Assembly: GCF_020179425.1 (NCBI RefSeq)
Contig: NZ_JAILYM010000006.1
Coordinates: 124,001 to 188,000, forward strand
Length of the DNA: 64,000 nucleotides
Direction: 5' to 3'
DNA from: Novosphingobium percolationis
GTDB taxonomy: Bacteria; Pseudomonadota; Alphaproteobacteria; Sphingomonadales; Sphingomonadaceae
Part shown: positions 1 to 7,097 of the stretch, piece after piece
How the letters are laid out: each line of letters begins with the position of its first letter
Position numbering within the stretch: position 1 is the stretch's first letter
Program-made: the position numbers and the translations under genes
Notes under the pieces: model-generated
Database searches by the model: none
Seen by the model: only the letters and a program-made list of their open reading frames with translations
What the model was told of the DNA's origin: nothing

Positions 1-149
1 CCGGGCGCGATATCGGCTATTGCCACCTCGAAAAGCTGCACAACCTGGAAGCGCTGCCCGCCAGCGGCTTCACCGTCAGCTGCTTCCCGCACAAGATCAA
101 GGGCGCGTCCGCAGGCTGGACCCGCGCCGTCGCCATTTTCGAGGACTGA
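1..149 (+). CDS. Cyclase-family (kynurenine-formamidase-like) hydrolase, C-terminal end only
   Basis: Only the last 48 codons are inside the window, read from base 3 to the TGA at 147-149. The tail contains the pattern F-x-V-x-C-F-P and then G-A-S-A-G-x-x-R-x-V-A-I. I recognise this as the usual C-terminus of the PF04199 cyclase family, which are metal-dependent amidohydrolases related to kynurenine formamidase. The next gene starts 4 bases after this stop, so the two are probably co-transcribed and belong to one aromatic or amide degradation step. The metal-binding HxGTHxD region lies outside the window, so the call rests on the tail alone. Confidence 0.55.
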   Translation, partial: GRDIGYCHLEKLHNLEALPASGFTVSCFPHKIKGASAGWTRAVAIFED

Positions 150-153
150 GTCG

Positions 154-1125
154 ATGCGTCTTGCCACCCGTGCCGATGGCTCGCCCGATGGCGAATTGAT
201 GGTCGTTTCCGCCGATGGCGCTCGCTGGCGCGCCGCCGGGGCGGAATGGCCGAACCTGCTGGCCGCCATGGAGCATTGGGATGTGGCAGAGCCCGCCTTG
301 CGCGCGCTGGCAGACGCTGAGGGCAGTGGCTGGGAGGCGTTCGAACCCACGCAGGCGCGCGCGCCGCTGCCGCGTTCGTGGCAATGGCTCGATGGCTCGG
401 CCTTTTCCACTCACGGTGATCTGATGCAGGTGGCGTTCGGGCTCGATCCGATCTCTTCGGACCGTCCCTTGATGTATCAGGGGATGTCCGATCGCTTCCT
501 CGGGCCATGCGAGGAAGCCCGCTTCCCCAGCGAGGCGGATGGCATCGACTTCGAGGGCGAATTCGGCGTGATCGTCGATGCCGTGCCGATGGGTGTCAGC
601 GTCGAGCAGGCCGCGCGGCACATCCGCCTGCTGGTGCAGATCAACGACTGGTCGCTGCGCGCGATCGCCCCGATCGAGATGAAGACCGGCTTCGGCTGGG
701 TGCAGGCCAAGCCCGCGTGCAGCATGGCGCCGTTCGCGGTGACGCCCGATGCGCTGGGGGCGGACTGGCGCGAGGGGCGCGTGTGCCTCGACCTCTGCGT
801 TGATTGGAATGGCGAGCGGTTCGGGCGCGTGGCGGGCGAGGAGATGGCCTTTTCGTTCCCCGAACTCGTCGCCCATGCCGCGCGTACGCGCGATCTGGTG
901 GCGGGCACGGTGATCGGGTCGGGCACCGTGTCCAACGCCGCCTATGCGGAGCGGGGTTCCGCCTGCATTTCCGAGCGTCGTGCGATCGAGATGATCGCGC
1001 ACGGCGCGCCGCGCACGCCCTTCATGACCGATGGCGATGGCGTTCGCATGGTTGCGGAGACGGCGCAGGGCGGGCAACCGTTCGGCGGGATCGACCAGCG
1101 TGTTAAGGTGATTGGCATGGCTTGA
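154..1125 (+). CDS. Fumarylacetoacetate hydrolase (FAH) family protein
   Basis: A 323-residue soluble enzyme of the FAH superfamily (PF01557), whose members cleave C-C bonds or hydrate and decarboxylate 2-oxo acids using a divalent metal. Visible marks are the acidic metal-site segment F-E-G-E-F-G-V-I-V-D near residue 130 and the I-N-D-W-S-L-R motif near residue 165, equivalent to the family's N-D-x-S-x-R. The C-terminal half keeps the G-T-V-I-G-S-G-T-V-S-N loop. An N-terminal extension of about 60 residues precedes the fold, as in true FAH-like members. It follows the cyclase-family gene by 4 bases, suggesting a small aromatic catabolic operon that begins outside the window. The exact substrate cannot be read from sequence. 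Confidence 0.85.
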   Translation: MRLATRADGSPDGELMVVSADGARWRAAGAEWPNLLAAMEHWDVAEPALRALADAEGSGWEAFEPTQARAPLPRSWQWLDGSAFSTHGDLMQVAFGLDPISSDRPLMYQGMSDRFLGPCEEARFPSEADGIDFEGEFGVIVDAVPMGVSVEQAARHIRLLVQINDWSLRAIAPIEMKTGFGWVQAKPACSMAPFAVTPDALGADWREGRVCLDLCVDWNGERFGRVAGEEMAFSFPELVAHAARTRDLVAGTVIGSGTVSNAAYAERGSACISERRAIEMIAHGAPRTPFMTDGDGVRMVAETAQGGQPFGGIDQRVKVIGMA

Positions 1126-1340
1126 AATATTCGCTCTGGTGCAGGCATCGTCGTGACCTGACGCTGGCGCTGAATATCCTGTAAATCGTTAGAAAATCCC
1201 GATTTGGTTCGATGCCGCGAATATTACAGTCGCGGCACATACGTCATTATCTCGCAACAGGTTCGACTTACCGCGAATCCCATCGGCGCTCGTTCTTCCG
1301 GGCGCCGCGCTTTTGGGGCGTGGGGGCGCGTCGTTTTCAG

Positions 1341-2087
1341 ATGGCTAGAAAGCCGGTTGTCCTGTTGCAGGAGCCCGATGTCACGCGACGTCGGATGATG
1401 GAATTCAACCTCGAGATGGAGGGCTTCGCGGTGCTTGCGCCGGAGTCGCTGGCGGAGCTTGAGCGCTCGCTGCGCGACGCCGACTTCGATCTTGCGATCC
1501 TCAACTGGGAGGGGGCGGATCGCCAGGTGCTGTCCGCGCTTCAGGCCCTCAAGTCCGGCACCGACGGGCGCTATGTGCCGCTGCTGGTGATCGGCGGGCC
1601 GGTGAGCGAGGATGACCGCCTTGTCGCCTATCAGGCGGGTGTGGACGACATCATGGTCAATCCGTTTTCGGTGGCCGAACTGCTTGCCCGCATCCGCGCA
1701 ATCCTGCGGCGCACCTCGCCCGAGCTGGGCGGGCGGATCGTGCGTGTTGCCGGGCTGACGCTCGATGTCGACAGCGGCCGCGTCTCGCGTGATGGCAAGG
1801 ACATGCACCTCAGCCAGACCGAGTTCCGCATCCTGCAATACCTGATGGAGCACGCGGGCAAAGTGCGCACGCGCGAACAGATTCGCGCTGCCGTGTGGGA
1901 AAAGGCCGGTCAGGTGGAAATCCGCGCGATCGACGTGCGCATCACCCGGCTGCGGCGTCACCTGCGACTGGCGGGCGGCAACGAGCTGATCCGCACGATC
2001 CGTTCGATCGGCTATGTCCTGACCGACGAACAGCCGCGCGCACAGTGGGAGCGTGCTGAAGCCGAAAAGCTGCTGTCGCAGGCCTAG
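1341..2087 (+). CDS. PhoB/OmpR-type transcriptional regulator with degenerate (pseudo-)receiver
   Basis: A 248-residue protein with a receiver-like domain (about 4-118) and a C-terminal winged-helix DNA-binding domain (about 135-235; L-S-Q-T-E-F-R-I-L-Q-Y-L and R-x-I-D-V-R-I-T-R-L-R are typical of PhoB/OmpR). The receiver lacks the phosphorylation machinery. The acceptor Asp is Asn55 (I-L-N-W), the conserved Thr/Ser is Gly85 (V-I-G-G), and the Lys before Pro-Phe is Asn107 (V-N-P-F). The acidic pair near the N-terminus is reduced to Q-E-P-D. It therefore probably acts without phosphotransfer. Start chosen at ATG 1341 (M-A-R-K-P-V-V-L-L), where homology to receivers begins; the frame is open upstream to 1212 but that stretch is not protein-like. 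No kinase is adjacent. The next gene is convergent, and genes with Pho-box-like sites lie just beyond it. Confidence 0.88.
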   Translation: MARKPVVLLQEPDVTRRRMMEFNLEMEGFAVLAPESLAELERSLRDADFDLAILNWEGADRQVLSALQALKSGTDGRYVPLLVIGGPVSEDDRLVAYQAGVDDIMVNPFSVAELLARIRAILRRTSPELGGRIVRVAGLTLDVDSGRVSRDGKDMHLSQTEFRILQYLMEHAGKVRTREQIRAAVWEKAGQVEIRAIDVRITRLRRHLRLAGGNELIRTIRSIGYVLTDEQPRAQWERAEAEKLLSQA

Positions 2088-2109
2088 GCCTGCGCCGGGG
2101 TGTCCCCGG
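2077..2109. terminator. Palindrome plus hairpin between convergent genes
   Basis: An 18-bp perfect palindrome (2077-2094, centred on the regulator's TAG stop) is followed by a 6-bp stem with a 3-base loop (2095-2109). They fill the gap between two convergent genes, where a bidirectional terminator would be expected. No clear T-run follows on either strand, so intrinsic termination is only a suggestion. Confidence 0.35.
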
Positions 2110-2110
2110 A

Positions 2111-2722
2111 TCAGCTCAGCAATTGCCCGATCGTGTCGCGATCCAGCGTTCCGGTGGGCGCAATGCCACGGGCCTGCTGAAAGGCCCGCACCGCATCCGA
2201 CAGCGCCACCGGGTCGCCGGCATCCTCGCTGGTGCCCAGAAAACCCATCGCCACCAGCCGTTCCGCGATCCTGCGCAGCATTGCGGGATCGACCGAAGCG
2301 CCAAATTGCGCGCCGGGATCGCGTGCGGCGGAGGCTGCTACGGGTGCGATCGGCGGGGCGGGCGCAGCCAGTGCGCGGCTGGATGCCGACGAGGCCAGCG
2401 GCGGCGTTTCGACCCCGTCTGCAGCGGCGGTTGCCGCAGCGGCGATCGAGACGCTGGCCGTCGGGCTGACGTCGTCGCCCTCGGTTGTGGGGCTTGCCGC
2501 GGCGGGCGACGGCTGGCGTGCTTCTGTCGGCCAGCGACTGTCTTCATCGTGCGGTGCGCTATCGACCGGCGGCGTTGCCTGTTCCAGCATGGGCGAGGCC
2601 GCGGTCGAAGTCGGCGGCGGGGCAGCGCGCAACGCTGCGCCCGAAAGGCAGGCCAGCCCGGCCACCACGCCCGAAAACGCGATTGTTGCCCGACCGGCGC
2701 GCACCCCTGCGGACCGTCTCAA
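2111..2722 (-). CDS. Secreted protein with C-terminal peptidoglycan-binding domain
   Basis: A 203-residue protein if it starts at TTG 2722, which overlaps the upstream TGA as TTGA. GTG 2704 is the alternative (197 residues). Stop/start overlaps are used throughout this window, which favours 2722, but neither start has a clear ribosome-binding site. The N-terminus is a signal peptide (basic stretch, then a G-V-V-A-G-L-A-C-L-S-G-A core). About 100 low-complexity Ala/Pro/Ser/Thr residues follow, likely a flexible linker. The last 55 residues match a PG_binding_1 fold (R-R-I-A-E-R-L-V-A-M-G-F-L-G, later A-V-R-A-F-Q-Q-A-R-G-I, then G-T-L-D-R-D-T). It is the last gene of the CsgG-like locus and may anchor the exported material or channel to the wall. 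Confidence 0.75.
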   Translation of the reverse strand: MRRSAGVRAGRATIAFSGVVAGLACLSGAALRAAPPPTSTAASPMLEQATPPVDSAPHDEDSRWPTEARQPSPAAASPTTEGDDVSPTASVSIAAAATAAADGVETPPLASSASSRALAAPAPPIAPVAASAARDPGAQFGASVDPAMLRRIAERLVAMGFLGTSEDAGDPVALSDAVRAFQQARGIAPTGTLDRDTIGQLLS

Positions 2723-3066
2723 TTGCCGGTGAAGGTGCCGGTAGCGGTGGTCGTGCCCCGATTGCTCCCGGTGATGGTGTTGCCGTTGATCGAGTTCTGG
2801 TCGCCGGTGATCTGGTTGTAGACGCAGTACCCACACGAACTGATCGAGCGGTACATCGTCGTCACCTGCTTGCCCACGGTTTCGACTTGCGCGTTCGCGG
2901 CTTCGGTCTGGTGCAACTGGGCCGAGGCGAGCGCGCGGCTGGCGCCGCCGTTGTAGCCGAGCGTACCCCAGGCGGCAGCGGATTCACCGGCCAGCGCAGG
3001 CGTGGTGAAACCGGCGATGACGAGCGCGGCGGAAGCGGCGAGGGTGGCGATCTTGCGAAGCGTCAT
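2719..3066 (-). CDS. Small secreted protein with CxxC, CsgG-like locus
   Basis: A 115-residue precursor with a clear signal peptide (K-I-A-T-L-A-A-S-A-A-L-V-I-A-G-F, cleavage near T-P-A-L-A). AGGAG lies 7 bases before the ATG. The mature part has a Gln/Ala-rich helical stretch, a C-G-Y-C motif near residue 80, and an Asn/Gly/Thr-rich tail (Q-N-S-I-N-G-N-T-I-T-G) reminiscent of amyloid or beta-solenoid repeats. I do not recognise the family. Its position directly downstream of the repeat proteins suggests a minor component or nucleator of the same exported assembly. It overlaps the next gene by a few bases. Confidence 0.7.
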   Translation of the reverse strand: MTLRKIATLAASAALVIAGFTTPALAGESAAAWGTLGYNGGASRALASAQLHQTEAANAQVETVGKQVTTMYRSISSCGYCVYNQITGDQNSINGNTITGSNRGTTTATGTFTGN

Positions 3067-3089
3067 GGCAATGCTCCTGATGAAACGGG

Positions 3090-3539
3090 TCAGCCCTTGG
3101 GCTTGGTCGAGATGGCGAAGCCCGATTGCAGGCCGATCGCGGAAATGGTGACGGCGCCGGTGGCGCTCGACTGTTCGCCGTCGATCGTGCCCATCGAGGT
3201 GACGCTGCCCGAGTTGATGGCGTTGGTCTTGATGTTGGAGATCGAAACGCTGACCGGAGCGCCCGTGGAATTGCTGATGGTGGTGGCATCGCTGGTCAGC
3301 GTCTGGCGGGGGTCGTACGTGACGACCGCGCCCTGCGACACGAGGCTGATGGCGTTGCCCGATCCGCCAAGGATCTGCGGATTGTTGATGCTGCCGTTGA
3401 GCGTGACGTTGCCATTGTTGATGGCCGTCAGCGTGGTGTCCTGGTCCGCGACGATCTGCGCGGCGGCGGGCATGGCGGCAAGCGTGGCCGCGCAGGCTGC
3501 GTGCAAGGCCAGATGGCGAGCGAATCGGCAGGTGTTCAT
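3090..3539 (-). CDS. Secreted beta-rich protein with two copies of the locus repeat (HfaA-like position)
   Basis: A 149-residue precursor. ATG 3539 is preferred over ATG 3545 because GGAG lies 7 bases upstream of it. Signal peptide ends near A-M-P-A-A-A-Q. The mature region has two diverged copies of the repeat found six times in the next upstream gene. The first is A-I-N-N-G-N-V-T followed by G-N-A-I-S-L-V-S-Q-G-A; the second is A-I-N-S-G-S-V-T followed by G-A-V-T-I-S-A-I-G-L-Q-S. It is therefore a shorter paralogue, probably exported through the CsgG-like channel. By analogy with Caulobacter hfaA (a small secreted subunit beside a CsgG homologue) it could be a holdfast or adhesin anchor subunit. 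That is inference from gene order and size. Confidence 0.72.
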   Translation of the reverse strand: MNTCRFARHLALHAACAATLAAMPAAAQIVADQDTTLTAINNGNVTLNGSINNPQILGGSGNAISLVSQGAVVTYDPRQTLTSDATTISNSTGAPVSVSISNIKTNAINSGSVTSMGTIDGEQSSATGAVTISAIGLQSGFAISTKPKG

Positions 3540-3591
3540 CGTCATTCTCCGGTCCCTTGCGCGCCGTTCCAGCCGGCCTTGAAAACGACGA

Positions 3592-3619
3592 AAAGGAGGG
3601 GCCGCGAAGCCCCTCCTTT
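3592..3619 (-). terminator. Strong hairpin between the six-repeat and two-repeat genes
   Basis: A perfect 11-bp stem (AAAGGAGGGGC with its complement) and a 6-base loop. On the minus strand it is followed by a T-rich stretch interrupted by CGTCG. It lies 43 bases past the stop of the six-repeat gene and before the ribosome-binding site of the two-repeat gene. It could terminate part of the transcripts and so set the ratio of the two products. Confidence 0.75.
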
Positions 3620-3662
3620 CCGTTTGGAGACGGATGTCGAAAAACGCCATCCGCGTGTCCGC

Positions 3663-5048
3663 TTACTTCGTGAACAGCGTGAACGCCTGCGAGGCCGAAG
3701 CGCCGATCGCAGCGGTCGAAACGCTGTTGTTGACGCCGCCGGCGATCGTCGCGCCGCCGATGCCCGAGTCGACGTTCACAGCCGAGAAGTTCGCGGCCAG
3801 GATCGTCGGCGTGCCGCCAACCAGGTTGTTCGAGATCGCCGAACCGGCACCCGACACGTCGGTGACCGAGAACGAGTACGAAGCCGAGGCACCGATGCCC
3901 GCAACGCTGATCGAGTTGTTGCTGCCATCGGTGTTGCTGATCGCGACGGTGCCGATCTGCGTGGTGTTGGTCACGCCGGGCAGCGGATCGACGTCGAGCG
4001 CGGCGACATCGCCGGTGGCCGAGTCATAGGTGCCGCCATTGACAGAGGTGATCTTCACGCCATCGGTGCTGAACGCGGCGTTGCCGTCGGCGTCGATCGT
4101 CGCGCCGATGCCGGCCGAGTTGGTCACGTCACCGCTGTAGACGGTCAGCGCATAGGAAACGCTGGCCGACGAACCGAGGGCAGCGGCCGAAACCGAGTTG
4201 CCGTTGGTGCCGGTGATTTCGACGGCGTCGATGATGCCAGCCGGGTCGAGCGTGGCGTTGTCGGTGGCGCCGGGGCCGGTGACGATCACGTTGGCGGCGT
4301 TGGTCGAGGTGACGGTCAGACCGTTGGCATCACCACCAGCGGCCTGGCTCAGGTTGAAGGTGCCGGTTTCCGAACCCGAGAGAACGGTCGACGACACACC
4401 GGCGCTGGCCGACGAGCCGATGCCCGCGAAGCTGACCGAGTTGCCGTCGCCGGCAACGCTGCCGCCCGCGATCGACGAACCGACGTAGACCGTCTGGGCT
4501 TCGCCGTCGGCGTTCAGGTCGTTGGTGGCCGTGACCGAGGTGGCGGGCGCGGTGTAGCTGAACACCTGGTCGCCGGCGATCACGGTGGTCGAAGCGTTCA
4601 GACCGGCCGAGGCGCCGAGCGCGACGCGCGAAACGCTGTTGAGCTGGCCAGCAACGCCGCCCGAAACGTCGATCGCACTCAGGTTGGTGACGCTGCCCGC
4701 GTTGGTGGCGCTGACGTTCAGGTTGTCGGCGGCGAGGACGCCGGTCAGGCTGCTGTCGGTCGAGGTGGTGGTGTTGAAGCCGACCGAGGCGCTGGCGCCG
4801 AGGGCTGCGCCGCTGACCGAGTTCTTGGTGCCGTCGAGCTGCGACACGATCATGCCGGTGCCGACGCCGGTCGAGCCGAAGTCGTTCAGTGCGACGCTGT
4901 TCTGGTTCGTGGCGGTCACGGTGGCGTCAGCGCCTTCGGTGCCGATCGTCCACGTGTCGGCGACCTGCGCGTGCGCGGCGGTGCTGGCGAGAAGAGCGGT
5001 CGCGCCGAGCAGCGCGATCTTCATCTTGTTGATGGTGGTCACGTTCAT
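3663..5048 (-). CDS. Secreted protein with six NSVSxAALGASAS repeats (HfaD-like position)
   Basis: A 461-residue precursor with a signal peptide (I-A-L-L-G-A-T-A-L-L-A-S-T-A-A-H-A). The rest is six tandem units of about 60-95 residues. Each ends in the motif N-S-[VI]-S-x-x-[AG]-[LI]-G-[AS]-S-A, starting at residues 76, 137, 203, 284, 378 and 441. Most units open with a V-T-x-T-N-x-x-x-V stretch and an Ile-Asp strand. The composition is Ala/Gly/Ser/Thr/Asn-rich with almost no Cys or Lys, as in amyloid-like or beta-solenoid surface proteins. The last repeat ends the protein in an aromatic F-T-L-F-T-K. It is the likely main cargo of the CsgG-like exporter. The six-unit architecture is seen directly; any fibre or anchor role is inferred. 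HfaD of Caulobacter is a similar-sized CsgG-dependent protein. Confidence 0.78.
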   Translation of the reverse strand: MNVTTINKMKIALLGATALLASTAAHAQVADTWTIGTEGADATVTATNQNSVALNDFGSTGVGTGMIVSQLDGTKNSVSGAALGASASVGFNTTTSTDSSLTGVLAADNLNVSATNAGSVTNLSAIDVSGGVAGQLNSVSRVALGASAGLNASTTVIAGDQVFSYTAPATSVTATNDLNADGEAQTVYVGSSIAGGSVAGDGNSVSFAGIGSSASAGVSSTVLSGSETGTFNLSQAAGGDANGLTVTSTNAANVIVTGPGATDNATLDPAGIIDAVEITGTNGNSVSAAALGSSASVSYALTVYSGDVTNSAGIGATIDADGNAAFSTDGVKITSVNGGTYDSATGDVAALDVDPLPGVTNTTQIGTVAISNTDGSNNSISVAGIGASASYSFSVTDVSGAGSAISNNLVGGTPTILAANFSAVNVDSGIGGATIAGGVNNSVSTAAIGASASQAFTLFTK

Positions 5049-5117
5049 ACCCCTATTGTTCTTGGTAAAAACCCCGTTTCTAGCCCCGTAGGTACTAGCA
5101 CGTGCCCATTGGAGTGG

Positions 5118-5139
5118 TTCCTTGAAACAACGGTGACTC
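5118..5139 (-). promoter_or_regulatory. Weak Pho-box-like repeat upstream of the six-repeat gene
   Basis: On the minus strand, two 7-mers GAGTCAC and GTTTCAA are separated by CGTT. This gives the 11-bp periodicity of PhoB sites (CTGTCAT-N4-CTGTCAT). It lies about 75 bases before the start. Five and four of seven positions match, so this is a weak candidate supported mainly by similar elements nearby. Confidence 0.3.
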
Positions 5140-5223
5140 TACGGAGAATCGGGCGATCTATTTGCTTAATGGAAGTGCAATATTTCACCGCGATAACTCA
5201 CCAATCCACTGATATTACGCGTT

Positions 5224-6309
5224 TTATCGTGGTTTCACTTCATTCGAGCCGACCGTCGGTGCAGACGCTGCGGGGGCCTGCGTCTGGCCGTTCTGGCCTT
5301 GCAGAGCGCCCCTGGGAGCCGTTTCCGGAAGTGCGGCGGGCGGCGCAGCGGGAACCGGCATCAAAGGCGCCGGAGTCGGCATCCTCGCCCCCTGCTTTGG
5401 CGCCTTCTTACCCTTTTCACGCTCGAACTGTTCGGCTTCCTGCTGGTTGACCGCACGGTGGTAGCCCTTCAGCGCATCGACCATGCTGCGGCAGTTGTCG
5501 GGCACGATCGGCATGGCGGCCAGCACGTCGGCGACCGACAGCGCCACCACGTCGCGGGTCGCTTCCTGCAGGCGCTGCTGGTCGTTGAAGCCCAGCGTGC
5601 CGGTCACCAGCGTGCCGTTGCCGCCGCCCATGATCCGCGCGATGCCAAGCCCGCCCGAACGATAATAGATCTGCCGGTTGAGCGAGCTGATCGCCATCGT
5701 CATGCGGTCGCCGGGACGATACATTTCGGCCGACACTTCCAGCGAGGCCCCGCGCACGTCGTAGTAGGGCCCCACGCCGCCCACGCGCATGTCCATCGAC
5801 GGGCCGCCGATGAAATCGAGCGCGGTGAACGCTGTCGAGATGATGAAGTTGGGCGCGCGCGTCTGCTGCGCTTGCGCCAGCGACTGTTCCAGCCCCGGGC
5901 CGCCGAACTGGCGCAGGGCGCGCTCGGTGTTCAACTCGTAGTAGTTCATGGCGAGGCCGCCCGCGCGGATCACCGATTCGGCGGCCCAGATCGCCGCGGT
6001 GCCCTGCGGCAGGAACGAGCCGGTCGCGCCTTCGTAGCCGTACGAGGTCTTGCCGGTGCCGTCCGAATGCACCGCGATGCCGAAGCGGATCTTGTTGAGC
6101 ACGTGGCTGTCGCGGATGCAGGTCAGCGCCTTGACGATGTCCTCGCTCGGCAGGCTCTGCTGCGGCGGTGGTGCTTCCTTCAGCGTGATCCTGTGCCGCG
6201 TCGAAATGGGCAGCCCGCACCCGGCGAGCGGCAGCATCGCTGCCGCTGCAACAAGGATGCGGGCCGCGCGCCAAGCGGAAGTGCCGACGGTGTTCTGGGT
6301 CAGGGTCAT
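5224..6309 (-). CDS. CsgG/HfaB-family outer-membrane secretion lipoprotein
   Basis: A 361-residue lipoprotein with a lipobox (L-P-L-A-G-C) about 30 residues in. The core (about 50-290) fits the CsgG fold: A-T-G-S-F-L-P-Q-G-T-A-A-I-W-A-A-E-S, then Y-Y-E-L-N-T-E-R-A-L-R-Q-F, then the G-G-V-G-P-Y-Y-D-V-R-G-A stretch matching the CsgG G-G-V-G-A-R-Y-F segment, then strands of the transmembrane barrel. CsgG proteins form nonameric outer-membrane channels that export unfolded curli-type subunits; HfaB does this for the holdfast anchor. The C-terminal 75 residues form a Lys/Pro/Gln-rich tail absent from Escherichia coli CsgG. It lies upstream of the repeat proteins and downstream of a second lipoprotein, as expected for an exporter-cargo operon. 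Confidence 0.85.
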   Translation of the reverse strand: MTLTQNTVGTSAWRAARILVAAAAMLPLAGCGLPISTRHRITLKEAPPPQQSLPSEDIVKALTCIRDSHVLNKIRFGIAVHSDGTGKTSYGYEGATGSFLPQGTAAIWAAESVIRAGGLAMNYYELNTERALRQFGGPGLEQSLAQAQQTRAPNFIISTAFTALDFIGGPSMDMRVGGVGPYYDVRGASLEVSAEMYRPGDRMTMAISSLNRQIYYRSGGLGIARIMGGGNGTLVTGTLGFNDQQRLQEATRDVVALSVADVLAAMPIVPDNCRSMVDALKGYHRAVNQQEAEQFEREKGKKAPKQGARMPTPAPLMPVPAAPPAALPETAPRGALQGQNGQTQAPAASAPTVGSNEVKPR

Positions 6310-6418
6310 GGGATCCGCTTGTCTGGCCTGCCCTGCGGGAACAGCGGGGGAGGCGGGCTTGTCTGGGTATCGGCAATGTGGTCGGCCGCATCATCGTCGA
6401 AGCGGCGGTTAACCATGA

Positions 6419-6997
6419 TCAGGCGGGCTTCTTGCGTTCTTCGATCTGCACCGCGCAGGGGCCGAGATAGGTCTGCTTGAAATCGAACGTCGCGAGGTCC
6501 GTGGCGTTGGTCATGAACATCTGCGCAGTCTGCGTGGCCGGATCGTAGTCGGACAGGATCATCAGCTTGGACACGCCGCCATCCATCGGCAGGGTCAATT
6601 CGACGCGTTCGGGCCACAGGTCGATGACCCGTTCGAACGTGCCTAGCGTTCCTGCGGTGAGACCGTCCGGATCGGACAGGATCCTGGTGCGCCGGTCGAT
6701 CGGTTCGGCAGGTTCGGTCGCATCGGGCGGCGGAGTGGTGCGCGCCGCGATCGGCGGCAGGCGCAGCGACAGCGCGTGATAGCTGTCGAACGTGATCTCG
6801 TTGCGATCCTGCTGCTTGAGCGGGTCGAGATTGGTCGCATGTCCCAACCGGCAGTTCAGCGTGCGATCGGGCAGGCGTGCGGGCTCGGCGGTGGCGGCTG
6901 CGGGCCGCGTCGCGCCTGCCAGGCAGCCCGGCAGAATCATCGCCGCGACAAGCGCGGTGGTCAGGTTGCGGAAACTGGTCGAAGTCATGTGCGTCAT
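6419..6997 (-). CDS. Outer-membrane-type lipoprotein, first gene of CsgG-like locus
   Basis: A 192-residue precursor with a lipobox I-L-P-G-C near residue 25. I do not recognise the mature domain; it is compact, with a beta-rich centre and a C-terminal T-Y-L-G-P-C-A-V-Q segment. Two mature cysteines (C-R-L-G-H near 50 and the one near the end) could form a disulphide. It is 109 bases upstream of the CsgG-like gene on the same strand, so it may be an accessory factor of the exporter in the place taken by CsgE/CsgF elsewhere, though no sequence similarity to these is visible. ATG 6997 was used; ATG 6988 is equally possible. A Pho-box-like repeat lies 30 bases upstream. Confidence 0.75.
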   Translation of the reverse strand: MTHMTSTSFRNLTTALVAAMILPGCLAGATRPAAATAEPARLPDRTLNCRLGHATNLDPLKQQDRNEITFDSYHALSLRLPPIAARTTPPPDATEPAEPIDRRTRILSDPDGLTAGTLGTFERVIDLWPERVELTLPMDGGVSKLMILSDYDPATQTAQMFMTNATDLATFDFKQTYLGPCAVQIEERKKPA

Positions 6998-7022
6998 CCC
7001 GTCGCGCAGCGCGCTAGACGCT

Positions 7023-7044
7023 TTGCGTGACTATCGTGTGACGC
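7023..7044 (-). promoter_or_regulatory. Pho-box-like direct repeat upstream of the lipoprotein/CsgG-like genes
   Basis: Minus-strand 7-mers GCGTCAC and TAGTCAC are spaced by ACGA, so GTCAC recurs exactly 11 bases apart, as in PhoB binding sites. A possible -10 (TCTAGC) follows at a suitable distance before the start at 6997. Confidence 0.5.
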
Positions 7045-7057
7045 GTTCGGGTCGACG

Positions 7058-7079
7058 CTGTCCGGAAACTGTCGCATTC
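7058..7079 (+). promoter_or_regulatory. Pho-box-like direct repeat upstream of the SleB-type hydrolase
   Basis: Plus-strand CTGTCCG-GAAA-CTGTCGC-ATTC: CTGTC is repeated exactly 11 bases apart with four bases between the 7-mers, the layout of a Pho box. It ends about 20 bases before ATG 7098, with GATAGG between as a possible -10. It stands back to back with the minus-strand box at 7023-7044 in a 100-bp divergent promoter. Confidence 0.52.
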
Positions 7080-7097
7080 GACCGATAGGCGGCTGCC

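Noticed and set aside
3663..5048. Six-repeat protein as a standard curlin (CsgA)
   Set aside because: The curlin consensus S-x5-Q-x-G-x2-N-x-A is not found. The repeat is longer (61-94 residues) and has its own signature.
3126..5450. Plus-strand open frame of 774 codons opposite the repeat-protein genes
   Set aside because: The translated sequence is Arg/Gly/Asp/Val-rich noise; the minus-strand proteins have signal peptides and ordered repeats.
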